Shown here: positions 7,877 to 17,673 of the stretch, in pieces
How positions within the stretch are numbered: the stretch's first letter is position 1
Layout of the letters: each line of letters opens with the position of its first letter
Origin: Streptomyces flaveolus
GTDB taxonomy: Bacteria; Actinomycetota; Actinomycetes; Streptomycetales; Streptomycetaceae
Reading direction: 5' to 3'
Assembly (NCBI RefSeq): GCF_014648815.1
Contig: NZ_BMRV01000005.1
Coordinates: 136,758-200,757, forward strand
Length of the DNA: 64,000 nucleotides
Position numbers and translations under genes: made by a program
The notes under the pieces: generated by a model
What the model was told of the DNA's origin: nothing
What the model saw: the letters and a program-made list of their open reading frames with translations, nothing else
Databases searched by the model: none

Positions 7877-8872
7877 CTACAGCCAGCCCCGCCGCTTGAA
7901 CGTCCGGAACAACAGCACTTCCAGCACGGCCATCACGACGATCACCGCCGGGTAGCCCCACACCCAGCGCAGTTCCGGCATGTGCTCGAAGTTCATGCCG
8001 TAGATCCCCGCGAGCATCGTCGGCACCGCCGCCATGGCCGCCCACGCGGAGATCTTCCGCATGTCGTCGTTCTGCCGGACGCCCGTCTGCGCCAGGTGCG
8101 CCGACAGGATGTCCGACACCAGCCGGTCCAGGCCCTCCACCGACTCGTTCACACGCGTGAGGTGGTCGCTCACGTCCCGGAAGAAGGGCCGGGCCCTGTC
8201 GTTCACGAACGGCACACCGGCGCCGAACGCCCCCGTGCCGGCCAGCCGGGCCACCGGAGGCGCCAGCGGCCCGGTGGCGCGGCGGAACTCCAGGACCTGC
8301 CGCTTGAAGTTGTAGATCCGCGACGCGGTGTGCCGCGAGCCGCCGCCGTCCGGTGAGAAGACCTCCGCCTCCAGCTCCTCCAGGTCGGTCTGCAGCTCGA
8401 CCGCCACGTCCAGGTAGTGGTCGACGGCGGCGTCCGCGATCGCGTACAGCACGGCGGTGGGCCCCTTGCCGAGCAGTTCCGGCTCGTGCTCCAGGCGCTG
8501 CCGCACGGCCTTCAGCGGGGAGCCCTCGCCGTGCCGGACGACGACCACGAACGCGTCGCCCAGGAACAGCATGAGCTCGCCGGTGGACACGGTGTCGCTC
8601 TCCGGCTCGTACACCACCGGCTTGAGGACGACGAAGAGCGAGTCCTCGTACACCTCCAGCTTGGGCCGCTGGTGTGCCTTCAGGGCGTCCTCCACGGCCA
8701 GGGGGTGGAGTCCGAACTCCTGCGCGACCAGGTCGAACTCCTCCGCCGTCGGCTCGTGCAGCCCGATCCAGACGAAGCCGCCCGCCTGCCGCGCCTCGCC
8801 GAGCGCGTCGGAGAAGTCCTCGGGCCCCTCCGTCCGGTGCCCGCCCCGGTAGATGGCACAGTCGACGATCAC
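7877..8872 (-). CDS. corA: CorA-family magnesium/cobalt transporter
   Basis: This 331-residue membrane channel has a large cytoplasmic N-terminal domain (about 1-265) with the long stalk helix (FFRDVSDHLTRVNESVEGLDRLVSDIL), then two C-terminal membrane helices (about 270-292 and 302-322). The signature YGMN follows the first membrane helix and is followed by FEHMPELRW, as in CorA. It is a pentameric divalent-cation channel of the cytoplasmic membrane. The start is GTG at 8872, preceded by GGGGAGAAGG. The gene is divergent from the histidine phosphatase gene 62 bases away. Selectivity (Mg, Co, Ni) cannot be told apart by sequence alone. Confidence 0.93.
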   Translation of the reverse strand: MIVDCAIYRGGHRTEGPEDFSDALGEARQAGGFVWIGLHEPTAEEFDLVAQEFGLHPLAVEDALKAHQRPKLEVYEDSLFVVLKPVVYEPESDTVSTGELMLFLGDAFVVVVRHGEGSPLKAVRQRLEHEPELLGKGPTAVLYAIADAAVDHYLDVAVELQTDLEELEAEVFSPDGGGSRHTASRIYNFKRQVLEFRRATGPLAPPVARLAGTGAFGAGVPFVNDRARPFFRDVSDHLTRVNESVEGLDRLVSDILSAHLAQTGVRQNDDMRKISAWAAMAAVPTMLAGIYGMNFEHMPELRWVWGYPAVIVVMAVLEVLLFRTFKRRGWL

Positions 8873-8922
8873 CGAACGCCTTCTCCCCTCGCCCCCGTCG
8901 CCCTCGCACCGTGCGGTGCGCC

Positions 8923-8928
8923 TACCCT
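8923..8928 (+). promoter_or_regulatory. Candidate leaderless -10 before the histidine phosphatase gene
   Basis: TACCCT is followed by exactly 6 bases and then the ATG at 8935, the geometry of a leaderless transcript. No Shine-Dalgarno is present. Confidence 0.4.
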
Positions 8929-8934
8929 GGCCGC

Positions 8935-9621
8935 ATGCCCACGCTGATCCTGGTTAGGCACGGACGTTCCACCGCCAACACCGAGGGGCTGCTCGCCGGC
9001 TGGACGCCCGGCGTCGCCCTCGACGAACGCGGGGCCGCGCAGGCCGCCGCGCTGCCCGGGCGGCTCGCCGGCCTGCCGCTCGCCGAGGTCGTCGCCAGCC
9101 CGCTGCAGCGCTGTCAGGAGACGATCCGGCCCCTGCTCGACGCCCGCCCCGGACTGCGGGCGCACACCGACGAACGCATCGGGGAGTGCCACTACGGCGA
9201 CTGGTCCGGCCGCAAACTCGCCGAACTGAAGGACGAGCCCCTGATGGAGGTCGTGCAGGCGCACCCCTCCGCGGCGGCGTTCCCCGGCGGCGAGTCGATG
9301 CGCGCCATGCAGACCCGCGCCGCCGAGGCGGTACGTGAGTGGAACGCGCGCGTGGAGCGCGACCACGGCGCGGACGCCGTCTACCTCATGTGCTCCCACG
9401 GCGACATCATCAAGTCCCTCGTGGCGGACGCACTCGGCCTCCACCTCGACCTCTTCCAGCGCATCTCCGTCGAACCCTGCTCCGTCACCGCGATCCGCTA
9501 CACCCGGCTGCGGCCGTACCTCGTCCGCCTCGGCGACACCGGTGACTTCGCCTCCCTGGCGCCGCGCGAGGAGCCCCCGGAGGGCGACGCCCCGGTCGGT
9601 GGTGGTGCGGGCGCACCGTGA
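8935..9621 (+). CDS. Histidine phosphatase, MSMEG_4193 family
   Basis: This 228-residue phosphoglycerate-mutase-fold enzyme has the nucleophile motif LILVRHGRSTAN (His9 in RHG), a second catalytic arginine (SPLQRCQETI), the acid region (GECHYGDWSG) and the second histidine in LMCSHGDIIKS. It should form a phosphohistidine and hydrolyse a small phosphorylated metabolite, identity unknown. As I recall the family literature, it is the phosphatase member of a three-gene actinobacterial set with a DUF3090 protein and an SCO1664-family protein, exactly the next two genes here. A Gly/Pro-rich tail (about 205-228) is probably disordered. The ATG at 8935 is supported by the family N-terminus. Confidence 0.9.
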   Translation: MPTLILVRHGRSTANTEGLLAGWTPGVALDERGAAQAAALPGRLAGLPLAEVVASPLQRCQETIRPLLDARPGLRAHTDERIGECHYGDWSGRKLAELKDEPLMEVVQAHPSAAAFPGGESMRAMQTRAAEAVREWNARVERDHGADAVYLMCSHGDIIKSLVADALGLHLDLFQRISVEPCSVTAIRYTRLRPYLVRLGDTGDFASLAPREEPPEGDAPVGGGAGAP

Positions 9622-9702
9622 TCGTCGGCCGCAGTAGGGTGAAGCGATCGCAGTGCCCGCCCCCCGAATCCCGCTTCCCCCGACTTCCCATGGAGACAGG
9701 AC

Positions 9703-10293
9703 GTGTCCCGTCAGGTGTTCCTCTACGACCAACCGGATCGTTTCGTGGCCGGCACGGTCGGGCTGCCCGGACGCCGTACGTTCTTCCTCCAGGCCATCGC
9801 CGGCCCCCGGGTGACCAGCGTGGCCCTGGAGAAGACGCAGGTCGCCGCACTCGCCGAACGCATGGACGAGCTCCTCGACGAGGTCGTACGGCGTAGCGGC
9901 GGCAGCACCGTCGTCCCCGCCGTGGCCCCCGCCGAGAACGCCGACACGGCGCCGCTGGACACTCCCATCGAGGAGGAGTTCCGGGTCGGCACCATGGCGC
10001 TCGCGTGGGACGGCGAGGACCAGTGCATGATCGTCGAGGCGCAGGCCCTCGTCGAGCTCGAGGCCGAGTCCGAGGAGGACCTGGCGGAGGCCGAGGAGCG
10101 ACTCCTCCAGGACGAGGAAAATGGCCCCCCGATGCTCCGGGTCCGCCTTACCGGCGCGCAGGCCAGGGCCTTCGCCAAGCGCGCCCTCGACGTCGTCAAC
10201 GCCGGGCGGCCGCCGTGCCCGCTGTGCAGCCTCCCGCTCGACCCGGAAGGACACGTATGTCCGCGCCAGAACGGATACCGCCGCGGAGCGTGA
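9703..10293 (+). CDS. DUF3090 family protein with C-terminal zinc ribbon
   Basis: This 196-residue protein starts MSRQVFLYDQPDRFVAGTVG, contains a conserved core (GRRTFFLQAI, VALEKTQVAALAERMDELL, FRVGTMALAWD) and an acidic segment (EAESEEDLAEAEERL), and ends in a CxxC...C cluster (PCPLCSLPLDPEGHVCPRQNG) that looks like a zinc knuckle. Function is unknown. It is the middle gene of the set with the histidine phosphatase and the SCO1664-family gene. The GTG at 9703 has GGAGACAGG immediately upstream. The next gene starts inside this one (37-base overlap), so the two are translationally coupled and probably work together. Confidence 0.9.
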   Translation: MSRQVFLYDQPDRFVAGTVGLPGRRTFFLQAIAGPRVTSVALEKTQVAALAERMDELLDEVVRRSGGSTVVPAVAPAENADTAPLDTPIEEEFRVGTMALAWDGEDQCMIVEAQALVELEAESEEDLAEAEERLLQDEENGPPMLRVRLTGAQARAFAKRALDVVNAGRPPCPLCSLPLDPEGHVCPRQNGYRRGA

Positions 10294-11087
10294 CCACCGA
10301 CGCGGTGGCCGCCGAGCTGCTCGCCCGAGGCGAGCTGACCGTGCGCGGACGCATCCGTGAGGCGTCCAACGCGGCGCTGTACTGCACGGTGGCGCACGAG
10401 GGACGCGAGGCGGCCTGCATCTACAAGCCCGTGGCGGGGGAGCGCCCCCTGTGGGACTTCCCGGACGGCACGCTCGCCCAGCGCGAGGTCGCCGCGTACG
10501 AGGTCTCCGAGGCGACCGGCTGGGGCCTGGTACCGCCCACCGTGCTGCGCGACGGCCCGTACGGCGAGGGCATGGTCCAGCTGTGGATCGACACCGTGCC
10601 CGAAGCGGAGCTGCTGGCCCTGGTGGACGCCGAGGAGCCCGGCCCCGGCTGGAAGGCCGTCGCGTTCGCCGAGGTCGACGAGGGCCGCACCGCGCTGCTC
10701 GTGCACGCCGACGACGAGCGGCTGCGCCGGCTCGCCGTCCTGGACGCCGTCGTCAACAACGCCGACCGCAAGGGCGGCCACCTGCTGCCCGCGGCCGGAG
10801 AGCGGCTCTACGGCATCGACCACGGGGTGACCTTCCACGCCGAGAACAAGCTGCGCACGCTCCTGTGGGGCTGGGCGGGCGACCCGCTGACCGCGGAGGC
10901 CCTGGCGGCGCTCCACGCCCTCCAGGAGGGTCTCAAGGACGGCGCACCGCTGGCGGCCCGGCTCGGCGAGCTGATCACGCCCGCCGAACTGGACGCCACA
11001 CGCGCGCGTGTCGGCGCCCTCCTGGAGTCCGGGAAGCACCCGGAACCGGGCGGGGAGTGGCCGGCCATCCCCTGGCCGCCGGTGTAG
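10257..11087 (+). CDS. SCO1664-family, kinase-like protein
   Basis: The 276-residue product belongs to the SCO1664 family, which has remote similarity to phosphatidylinositol 3-/4-kinases. The segments YKPVAGERPLWDFPDGTLAQREVAAYEVS, LAVLDAVVNNADRKGGHLLP and LYGIDHGVTFH fit a PI-kinase-like fold: the invariant lysine, a catalytic-loop N-x-D, and a metal-binding D in the IDHG position. A phosphotransfer activity is therefore plausible; the substrate is unknown. The ATG at 10257 has GGAAGG 6 bases upstream and lies within the DUF3090 gene. The preceding phosphatase and this kinase-like protein could form an opposing pair. mshC follows 103 bases later from its own promoter. Confidence 0.88.
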   Translation: MSAPERIPPRSVTTDAVAAELLARGELTVRGRIREASNAALYCTVAHEGREAACIYKPVAGERPLWDFPDGTLAQREVAAYEVSEATGWGLVPPTVLRDGPYGEGMVQLWIDTVPEAELLALVDAEEPGPGWKAVAFAEVDEGRTALLVHADDERLRRLAVLDAVVNNADRKGGHLLPAAGERLYGIDHGVTFHAENKLRTLLWGWAGDPLTAEALAALHALQEGLKDGAPLAARLGELITPAELDATRARVGALLESGKHPEPGGEWPAIPWPPV

Positions 11088-11178
11088 GTGCCCGACCCGC
11101 ACAACGGCCGGTATCGCGCAAGAGCGCCTTACCGGCCATCCGGTCCGATCCGGTTCGTGGACGGAAGACCCGTCCGGT

Positions 11179-11184
11179 TAGGCT
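11179..11184 (+). promoter_or_regulatory. Candidate leaderless -10 of mshC
   Basis: TAGGCT is followed by 6 bases and then the ATG at 11191. There is no Shine-Dalgarno. The same TAGGCT-N6-ATG layout precedes trmI in this window. Confidence 0.45.
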
Positions 11185-11190
11185 CATGAC

Positions 11191-12420
11191 ATGCATGCCT
11201 GGCCCGCTTCCGAGGTCCCCGCCCTGCCTGGTCAGGGCCGCGACCTGAGGATCCACGACACCGCGACCGGCGGCCTCGTCACCCTCGACCCCGGTCCCGT
11301 CGCCCGTATCTACGTCTGCGGCATCACCCCGTACGACGCCACCCACATGGGGCACGCGGCGACCTACAACGCGTTCGACCTCGTGCAGCGCGTGTGGCTC
11401 GACACCAAGCGGCAGGTTCACTACGTCCAGAACGTCACCGACGTCGACGACCCCCTCCTGGAGCGGGCCGAGCGGGACGGCGTCGACTGGACCGCCCTCG
11501 CCGAGAAGGAGACCGCGCTCTTCCGCGAGGACATGACCGCGCTGCGCATGCTCCCGCCGCAGCACTACATAGGCGCCGTGGAGGCCATACCCGGCATCGT
11601 CCCGCTCGTCGAGCGGCTGCGCGACGCCGGCGCCGCCTACGAACTCGAGGGGGACATCTACTTCTCCGTCGAGTCCGACCCCCACTTCGGCGGTGTGTCC
11701 CACCTCGACGCGGCCGCCATGCGGCTGCTGTCCGCCGAGCGGGGCGGCGACCCCGACCGGCCGGGCAAGAAGAACCCGCTCGACCCGATGCTGTGGATGG
11801 CGGCCCGCGAGGGCGAGCCCAGCTGGGACGGCGCCTCCCTCGGCCGCGGACGCCCCGGCTGGCACATCGAGTGCGTGGCCATTGCCCTCGACCACCTCGG
11901 CATGGGCTTCGACGTCCAGGGCGGCGGCTCGGACCTGGCCTTCCCGCACCACGAGATGGGCGCCTCGCACGCCCAGGTGCTCACCGGCGAGTTCCCCATG
12001 GCCAAGGCGTACGTGCACGCCGGGATGGTCGCTCTCGACGGCGAGAAGATGTCGAAGTCCAAGGGCAACCTGGTCTTCGTCTCCCGGCTGCGCCGCGACG
12101 GCGTCGACCCCGCCGCGATCCGGCTCACGCTGCTCGCCCACCACTACCGCTCCGACTGGGAGTGGACCGACCAGGTGCTGCGGGACGCCGTCGCCCGGCT
12201 GGAGCGGTGGCGCGCCGCCGTGTCCCGGCCCGACGGCCCGCCCGCCGAGGCGCTGGTCGAGGAGATCCGCGAGGCCCTCGCGAACGACCTGGACTCCCCG
12301 GCCGCGCTCGACGCCGTCGACCGCTGGGCGGCGCTCCAGCAGGAGACCGGCGGCACGGACATCGGCGCGCCCGGCGTCGTCTCCCGCGCCGTCGACGCCC
12401 TGCTCGGCGTGGCGCTGTAA
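11191..12420 (+). CDS. mshC: Mycothiol ligase MshC (Cys:GlcN-Ins ligase)
   Basis: This 409-residue enzyme joins L-cysteine to 1D-myo-inositol 2-amino-2-deoxy-alpha-D-glucopyranoside in mycothiol synthesis, using ATP through a cysteinyl-adenylate. It is a cysteinyl-tRNA-synthetase paralogue without the anticodon domain. Visible motifs are the zinc Cys43 in [15 protein letters not shown] (52-55, HIGH equivalent), the zinc-site WHIEC and the SDLAFPHHE helix, and EKMSKSKGN (KMSKS). Length and the absence of a tRNA-binding extension separate it from CysS. Start ATG at 11191 appears leaderless. The order MSMEG_4193-like / DUF3090 / SCO1664 / mshC is common in actinomycetes. A bidirectional terminator follows. 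Confidence 0.95.
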   Translation: MHAWPASEVPALPGQGRDLRIHDTATGGLVTLDPGPVARIYVCGITPYDATHMGHAATYNAFDLVQRVWLDTKRQVHYVQNVTDVDDPLLERAERDGVDWTALAEKETALFREDMTALRMLPPQHYIGAVEAIPGIVPLVERLRDAGAAYELEGDIYFSVESDPHFGGVSHLDAAAMRLLSAERGGDPDRPGKKNPLDPMLWMAAREGEPSWDGASLGRGRPGWHIECVAIALDHLGMGFDVQGGGSDLAFPHHEMGASHAQVLTGEFPMAKAYVHAGMVALDGEKMSKSKGNLVFVSRLRRDGVDPAAIRLTLLAHHYRSDWEWTDQVLRDAVARLERWRAAVSRPDGPPAEALVEEIREALANDLDSPAALDAVDRWAALQQETGGTDIGAPGVVSRAVDALLGVAL

Positions 12421-12435
12421 CCACCCGCACGAACG

Positions 12436-12471
12436 CGGAGGGGGCGCTTCCCACGGGAAGCGCCCCCTCCG
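12436..12471. terminator. Bidirectional terminator between mshC and the PAC2 gene
   Basis: A perfect 17-base inverted repeat (12436-12452 and 12455-12471) with a very tight turn lies between the convergent genes, 15 bases after the mshC stop. Confidence 0.75.
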
Positions 12472-12482
12472 TCGTTCTTCGC

Positions 12483-13469
12483 TCAGTCCTCCGACGACTC
12501 CTCGTCGTCCCCGCCCGCCTTCGGCGGCTTGGGCGGGCGTGTGCGGCCGCTCGGATTGTCCCGCAGGTACGGCGTCCCGGGGGTGCCGTCGCCGCCGTCC
12601 GCCGTGGCGTGCCCGCCCGGCCCGGACCCGCCGTCCCGGCGCCGCAGGTACCGCTCGAATTCACGGGCGATCGCCTCGCCCGAGGCCTCCGGCAGCTCCG
12701 CGGTGTCCCGGGCCTCCTCCAGCGACTGGACGTACTCCGCGACCTCGCTGTCCTCCGCGGCCAGCTGGTCCACCCCGACCTGCCACGCGCGCGCGTCCTC
12801 GGGCAGCTCGCCCAGCGGGATGCGCACGCCGATCAGGTCCTCCAGCCGGTTCAGCAGGGCCAGCGTGGCCTTCGGGTTCGGCGGCTGCGACACGTAGTGC
12901 GGCACCGCCGCCCACAGCGACACGGCCGGCACGCCCGCGTGCGTGCAGGCCTCCTGGAGGACGCCGACGATGCCCGTGGGGCCCTCGTACTTGGTCTCCT
13001 CCAGGTCCATGCGGCGGGCCAGGTCGGCGTCCGACGTGGTCCCGCTGATCGGCACCGGGCGGGTGTGCGGGGTGTCGCCCAGCAGGGCGCCCAGGACGAC
13101 GACCAGCTCCACGCCCAGCTCGTGGGCGAAGCCGAGCAGTTCGTTGCAGAACGAGCGCCAGCGCATGGACGGCTCGATGCCGCGGACGAGGACGAGATCG
13201 CGCGGCTTGTCGCCGCCGACGCGGACCACCGAGAGCCGGGTCGTCGGCCATGTGATCTTGCGGACACCGCCGTCCATGAAGACCGTGGGGCGGTTCACCT
13301 GGAAGTCGTAGTAGTCCTCGGCGTCCAGCGCCGCGAACACCTCGCCCTTCCACTCCTTGTCCAGGTGCGCGACCGCGGCGGAGGCGGCGTCACCGGCATC
13401 GTTCCAGCCCTCGAACGCGGCCACCATGACCGGGTCGATCAGCTCGGGAACCCCCTCGAGCTCGATCAC
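12483..13469 (-). CDS. PAC2-family protein
   Basis: This 328-residue protein carries the PAC2 (proteasome assembly chaperone 2) fold: GVPELIDPVMVAAFEGWNDAGDAA, VFMDGGVRKITWPTTRL, GVELVVVLGALLGDTPHTRP and a GIVGVLQEAC loop. In actinobacteria these proteins are soluble and conserved but uncharacterised. A direct link to the 20S proteasome encoded 23 kb away has been suggested by the name only. The C-terminal 60 residues are charged and Pro/Gly-rich (RTRPPKPPKAGGDDEESSED) and probably disordered. The GTG at 13469 has AAGGAGG at ideal spacing and defines the start well. A TAAGGT -10-like element lies about 40 bases upstream. Confidence 0.88.
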   Translation of the reverse strand: MIELEGVPELIDPVMVAAFEGWNDAGDAASAAVAHLDKEWKGEVFAALDAEDYYDFQVNRPTVFMDGGVRKITWPTTRLSVVRVGGDKPRDLVLVRGIEPSMRWRSFCNELLGFAHELGVELVVVLGALLGDTPHTRPVPISGTTSDADLARRMDLEETKYEGPTGIVGVLQEACTHAGVPAVSLWAAVPHYVSQPPNPKATLALLNRLEDLIGVRIPLGELPEDARAWQVGVDQLAAEDSEVAEYVQSLEEARDTAELPEASGEAIAREFERYLRRRDGGSGPGGHATADGGDGTPGTPYLRDNPSGRTRPPKPPKAGGDDEESSED

Positions 13470-13609
13470 CCAGCGCCTCCTTCCGACGTGCCCTCGCGTA
13501 CCCCCCAACCTTACGGCGTGCCGAGGGGCCGCCCGCAGCCCCCTTGCGCGGGGCGGTGAACGATCACTGCCCCGATCCCGGCGGTCGGACACCCGCCGCA
13601 GGGGCCGGG

Positions 13610-14281
13610 TCAGAGGGTGGAGCGCAGCCACCGCTCCACGGACGCGATGTGCACCGTCGCCCACGAGCGCGCCGCCTCCGCGTCCCGGTCGCGCAGCGCG
13701 GCGAGGATCGCGCAGTGCTCGTCCAGGGTGCGGCCGACCGCGCCCTCCTCGGTCAGCCCGCGCAGGACACGGGCCCGCGCGGTCGGCCCCGACAGGCCCT
13801 CGAGCAGGGAGCAGAGCACCGAGTTGCCCGAGGCCCCCACGACCGCCCGGTGGAACTCCAGATCGGCGGCGACCAGCTCCTCCACCGACGGCTCGTCACC
13901 GAGGGCGTCCAACCGGTCGCCGAGCTCGTCCAGTTCGCGCGCGCCGATCCGCGACGCCGCCATGGCGGTCGCGGCCGGCTCCAGGATGCGGCGCACCGCG
14001 AGGAACTCCAGCACCGTGTCGTCGCGGTGGAAGTCGACGACGAAACCGAGGGCCTCCAGCAGGAGTTGCGGGTCCAGGCTGGTGACGTACGTGCCGTCGC
14101 CCTGACGGACGTCCAGGATCCGGATCAGCGACAGGGCGCGCACGGCCTCCCGCAGGGAGTTGCGGGACAGGCCGAGGCCGGCGGCGAGCTCGCTCTCCTT
14201 GGGCAGCCGGTCGCCGGGCCGCAGCGCGCCGGAGACGATCATGCCCTTGATCTTCTCGATCGCCTCGTCGGTGACTGCCAC
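13610..14281 (-). CDS. FadR-subfamily GntR transcriptional regulator
   Basis: This 223-residue regulator has an N-terminal GntR winged helix (about 1-70; GALRPGDRLPKESELAAGLGLSRNSLREAVRALSLIRIL) and a C-terminal all-helical FCD effector domain (about 85-215) with metal-ligand-type residues (Asp and His in ADLEFHRAVV, His in DEHCAILAAL, His in VHIASVERWL). FCD regulators usually sense organic or sugar acids. The GTG at 14281 (VAVTDEAIEKIKG) with GGGAGG upstream fits best. A 15-base perfect palindrome 34-48 bases upstream looks like its own operator. It is separated by a terminator from the glycerol genes and may control a distant target. Confidence 0.88.
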   Translation of the reverse strand: MAVTDEAIEKIKGMIVSGALRPGDRLPKESELAAGLGLSRNSLREAVRALSLIRILDVRQGDGTYVTSLDPQLLLEALGFVVDFHRDDTVLEFLAVRRILEPAATAMAASRIGARELDELGDRLDALGDEPSVEELVAADLEFHRAVVGASGNSVLCSLLEGLSGPTARARVLRGLTEEGAVGRTLDEHCAILAALRDRDAEAARSWATVHIASVERWLRSTL

Positions 14282-14314
14282 GGCCGGCCTCCCGGTGCCT
14301 CGAGGATGCCTCCC

Positions 14315-14329
14315 AGACATCCGATGTCT
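14315..14329. promoter_or_regulatory. Palindromic operator before the FadR-type gene
   Basis: AGACATC-C-GATGTCT is a perfect 7-1-7 inverted repeat located 34 bases before the GTG. Its position and symmetry suggest autoregulation by a dimeric GntR/FadR protein. Confidence 0.55.
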
Positions 14330-14363
14330 CACGGAGACCATCGGGGTCACCGTGCGGCGATAC

Positions 14364-14417
14364 GCGCACCGGGAGGCGGCGGCTCCGTCGGTGCGCAGTC
14401 GCCGCCTCCCGGTGCGC
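14364..14417 (-). terminator. Terminator of the glycerol operon
   Basis: An 18-bp perfect stem (GCGCACCGGGAGGCGGCG at 14364-14381, complement at 14400-14417) with an 18-base loop starts 8 bases beyond the glpD stop. Confidence 0.75.
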
Positions 14418-14424
14418 CGGGGCC

Positions 14425-16041
14425 CTACTTCCGGTCGAGCAGGTCCTGGACCCCGGCCCGGATCTCGTCGGTGGCCAGGCCGCGGATCGTCAGCGTGGTC
14501 CGGCGGCGCAGCACGTCGTCCTGCGTCTCGGCCCACTCGTGGTCGCGGGCCCACACGACCTGCGCCCAGATCTCCGGCGCGTCGGGGTGGACGCGCCGGG
14601 CCAGCTCCGGGTTCTCGTTGGCGAGCCGGGCGATGTCGAAGGCCAGCGAACCGTAGTGCGTGGCCAGGTGCTTGGCGGTGTCCGCCGCCATGCGCGGGCC
14701 GGGTGCCGGACCGTCCACCAGCAGCCGGTGGGCGACCGCGCGCGGATTGGCGACGCCCGGCAGCGGCAGCTTCTTCGGCAGCGAGGCGATGGGCTCGAAG
14801 TCGTCGCCGAGCGGGTGGCCCGGCAGCGCCTCCAGCTTCTTCATCACCGTACGGCCGATGTGGCGGAAGGTGGTCCACTTGCCGCCCGCGACGGACAGCA
14901 TGCCGCCCCGGCCCTCGGTGACGACCGTCTCGCGCTTGGCCTTCGCCGTGTCACCGGGCCCGCCCGGCAGCACACGCAGACCCGCGAACGAGTAGGTGAT
15001 CAGATCCCGGTCGAGCTGCTGGTCGCGGATGGAGAACGCGGCCTCGTCCAGGATCTGGGCTATGTCCTTCTCGTTGACCGCCACGTCCGCCGGGTCGCCC
15101 TCGAACTCCTCGTCCGTGGTACCGAGCAGCAGCATGTCCTCCCAGGGGAGGGCGAAGGTGATCCGGTACTTGTCGATCGGCGTGGCGAGCGCCGCCTTCC
15201 AGGGCGCGGTGCGCTTGAGCACCAGGTGGGCGCCCTTGGACAGACGGATGGACGGCGCCGCGTTCGGGTCCTCCATCCGGCGCAGGTGGTCGACCCAGGG
15301 GCCGGTGGCGTTGAGCACCAGGCGCGCGTTCACGCCGAACTCGTCGCCCGAGAGCCGGTCCTTCAGCTCGGCGCCGGTCACCCGGCCCTTGGTGAAGCGC
15401 AGACCGGTGACCTCGGCGTGGTTCAGGACGACCGCGCCCGAGTCGACCGCGGCGCGGACGGTCATCAGCGCCATGCGGGCGTCGTTCATCTGGTCGTCGC
15501 CGTACACGGCCACGGCCTTGAGGTTGTCGGTGCGCAGCTCCGGCACGTCCTGGGCGGCCTTGGCCGGGGAGAGCAGGTGGCCGACGCCGTCACCGAAGGC
15601 GGACAGCGCCGAGTACGCGAAGACACCGGCGCCGAGCTTCGCCGCGCCGTGCGGCCCGCCCTTGTACACGGGGAGGTAGAAGGTGAGCGGGTTCGCCAGG
15701 TGGGGTGCCACCTGGCGGGAGACCGCACGGCGCTCGAAGTGGTTCTCCGCGACCAGCTTCACCGCGCCGGTCTGCAGGTAGCGCAGTCCGCCGTGGAGCA
15801 GCTTGGAGGAGGCGGAGGAGGTGGCGCCGGCAAAGTCGCCGGCGTCGACCACGGCCACCCTGAGGCCGGACTGCGCGGCGTGCCAGGCGGTGGAGATGCC
15901 CAGGATGCCGCCGCCGATCACGAGAAGGTCGTACGACGCCTTGGAGAGCTGCTCCCGGGTCTCGGCCCGGCTCGGGTTGGAGCCGGAGGCCGGGTGCGTC
16001 CCCAGGGCAGGCACGGACTGCAGGGTGGACTGAGTGGTCAT
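14425..16041 (-). CDS. glpD: Glycerol-3-phosphate dehydrogenase (FAD)
   Basis: This 538-residue flavoenzyme oxidises glycerol 3-phosphate to dihydroxyacetone phosphate and passes electrons to the quinone pool at the membrane. The FAD-binding Rossmann motif is VIGGGILGISTAWHAAQSG (about 42-60), followed by the GlpD signature SSASSKLLHGGLRYLQTG. LVLNATGPWVDHLR, and GGKWTTFRHIGR near the C-terminal domain, are also typical. The last 120 residues form the helical GlpD C-terminal domain. It is the last gene of the glpF-glpK-glpD operon (gylB in Streptomyces usage), starting 8 bases after the glpK stop with GAGGAGT upstream. Confidence 0.95.
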   Translation of the reverse strand: MTTQSTLQSVPALGTHPASGSNPSRAETREQLSKASYDLLVIGGGILGISTAWHAAQSGLRVAVVDAGDFAGATSSASSKLLHGGLRYLQTGAVKLVAENHFERRAVSRQVAPHLANPLTFYLPVYKGGPHGAAKLGAGVFAYSALSAFGDGVGHLLSPAKAAQDVPELRTDNLKAVAVYGDDQMNDARMALMTVRAAVDSGAVVLNHAEVTGLRFTKGRVTGAELKDRLSGDEFGVNARLVLNATGPWVDHLRRMEDPNAAPSIRLSKGAHLVLKRTAPWKAALATPIDKYRITFALPWEDMLLLGTTDEEFEGDPADVAVNEKDIAQILDEAAFSIRDQQLDRDLITYSFAGLRVLPGGPGDTAKAKRETVVTEGRGGMLSVAGGKWTTFRHIGRTVMKKLEALPGHPLGDDFEPIASLPKKLPLPGVANPRAVAHRLLVDGPAPGPRMAADTAKHLATHYGSLAFDIARLANENPELARRVHPDAPEIWAQVVWARDHEWAETQDDVLRRRTTLTIRGLATDEIRAGVQDLLDRK

Positions 16042-16049
16042 TGCGCTTC

Positions 16050-17588
<1,539 letters not shown>

Positions 17589-17673
17589 TGTGTGCTCCTG
17601 GGATTCCGTGATGGGGTGGCCGGTGCGTACGGCGCGTGTGCTGCGACTCGATGTTCGCCGGGCGGGGGACCGC

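Noticed and set aside
11100..11190. SigR-type promoter (GGAAT-N18-GTT) before mshC
   Set aside because: GGAAG and GTTA occur but only about 9 bases apart. The leaderless TAGGCT promoter explains the region better.
12483..13469. Treating the PAC2 protein as a proven 20S proteasome assembly factor
   Set aside because: The fold name comes from a eukaryotic chaperone. Nothing in this sequence or its operon context ties it to prcAB.
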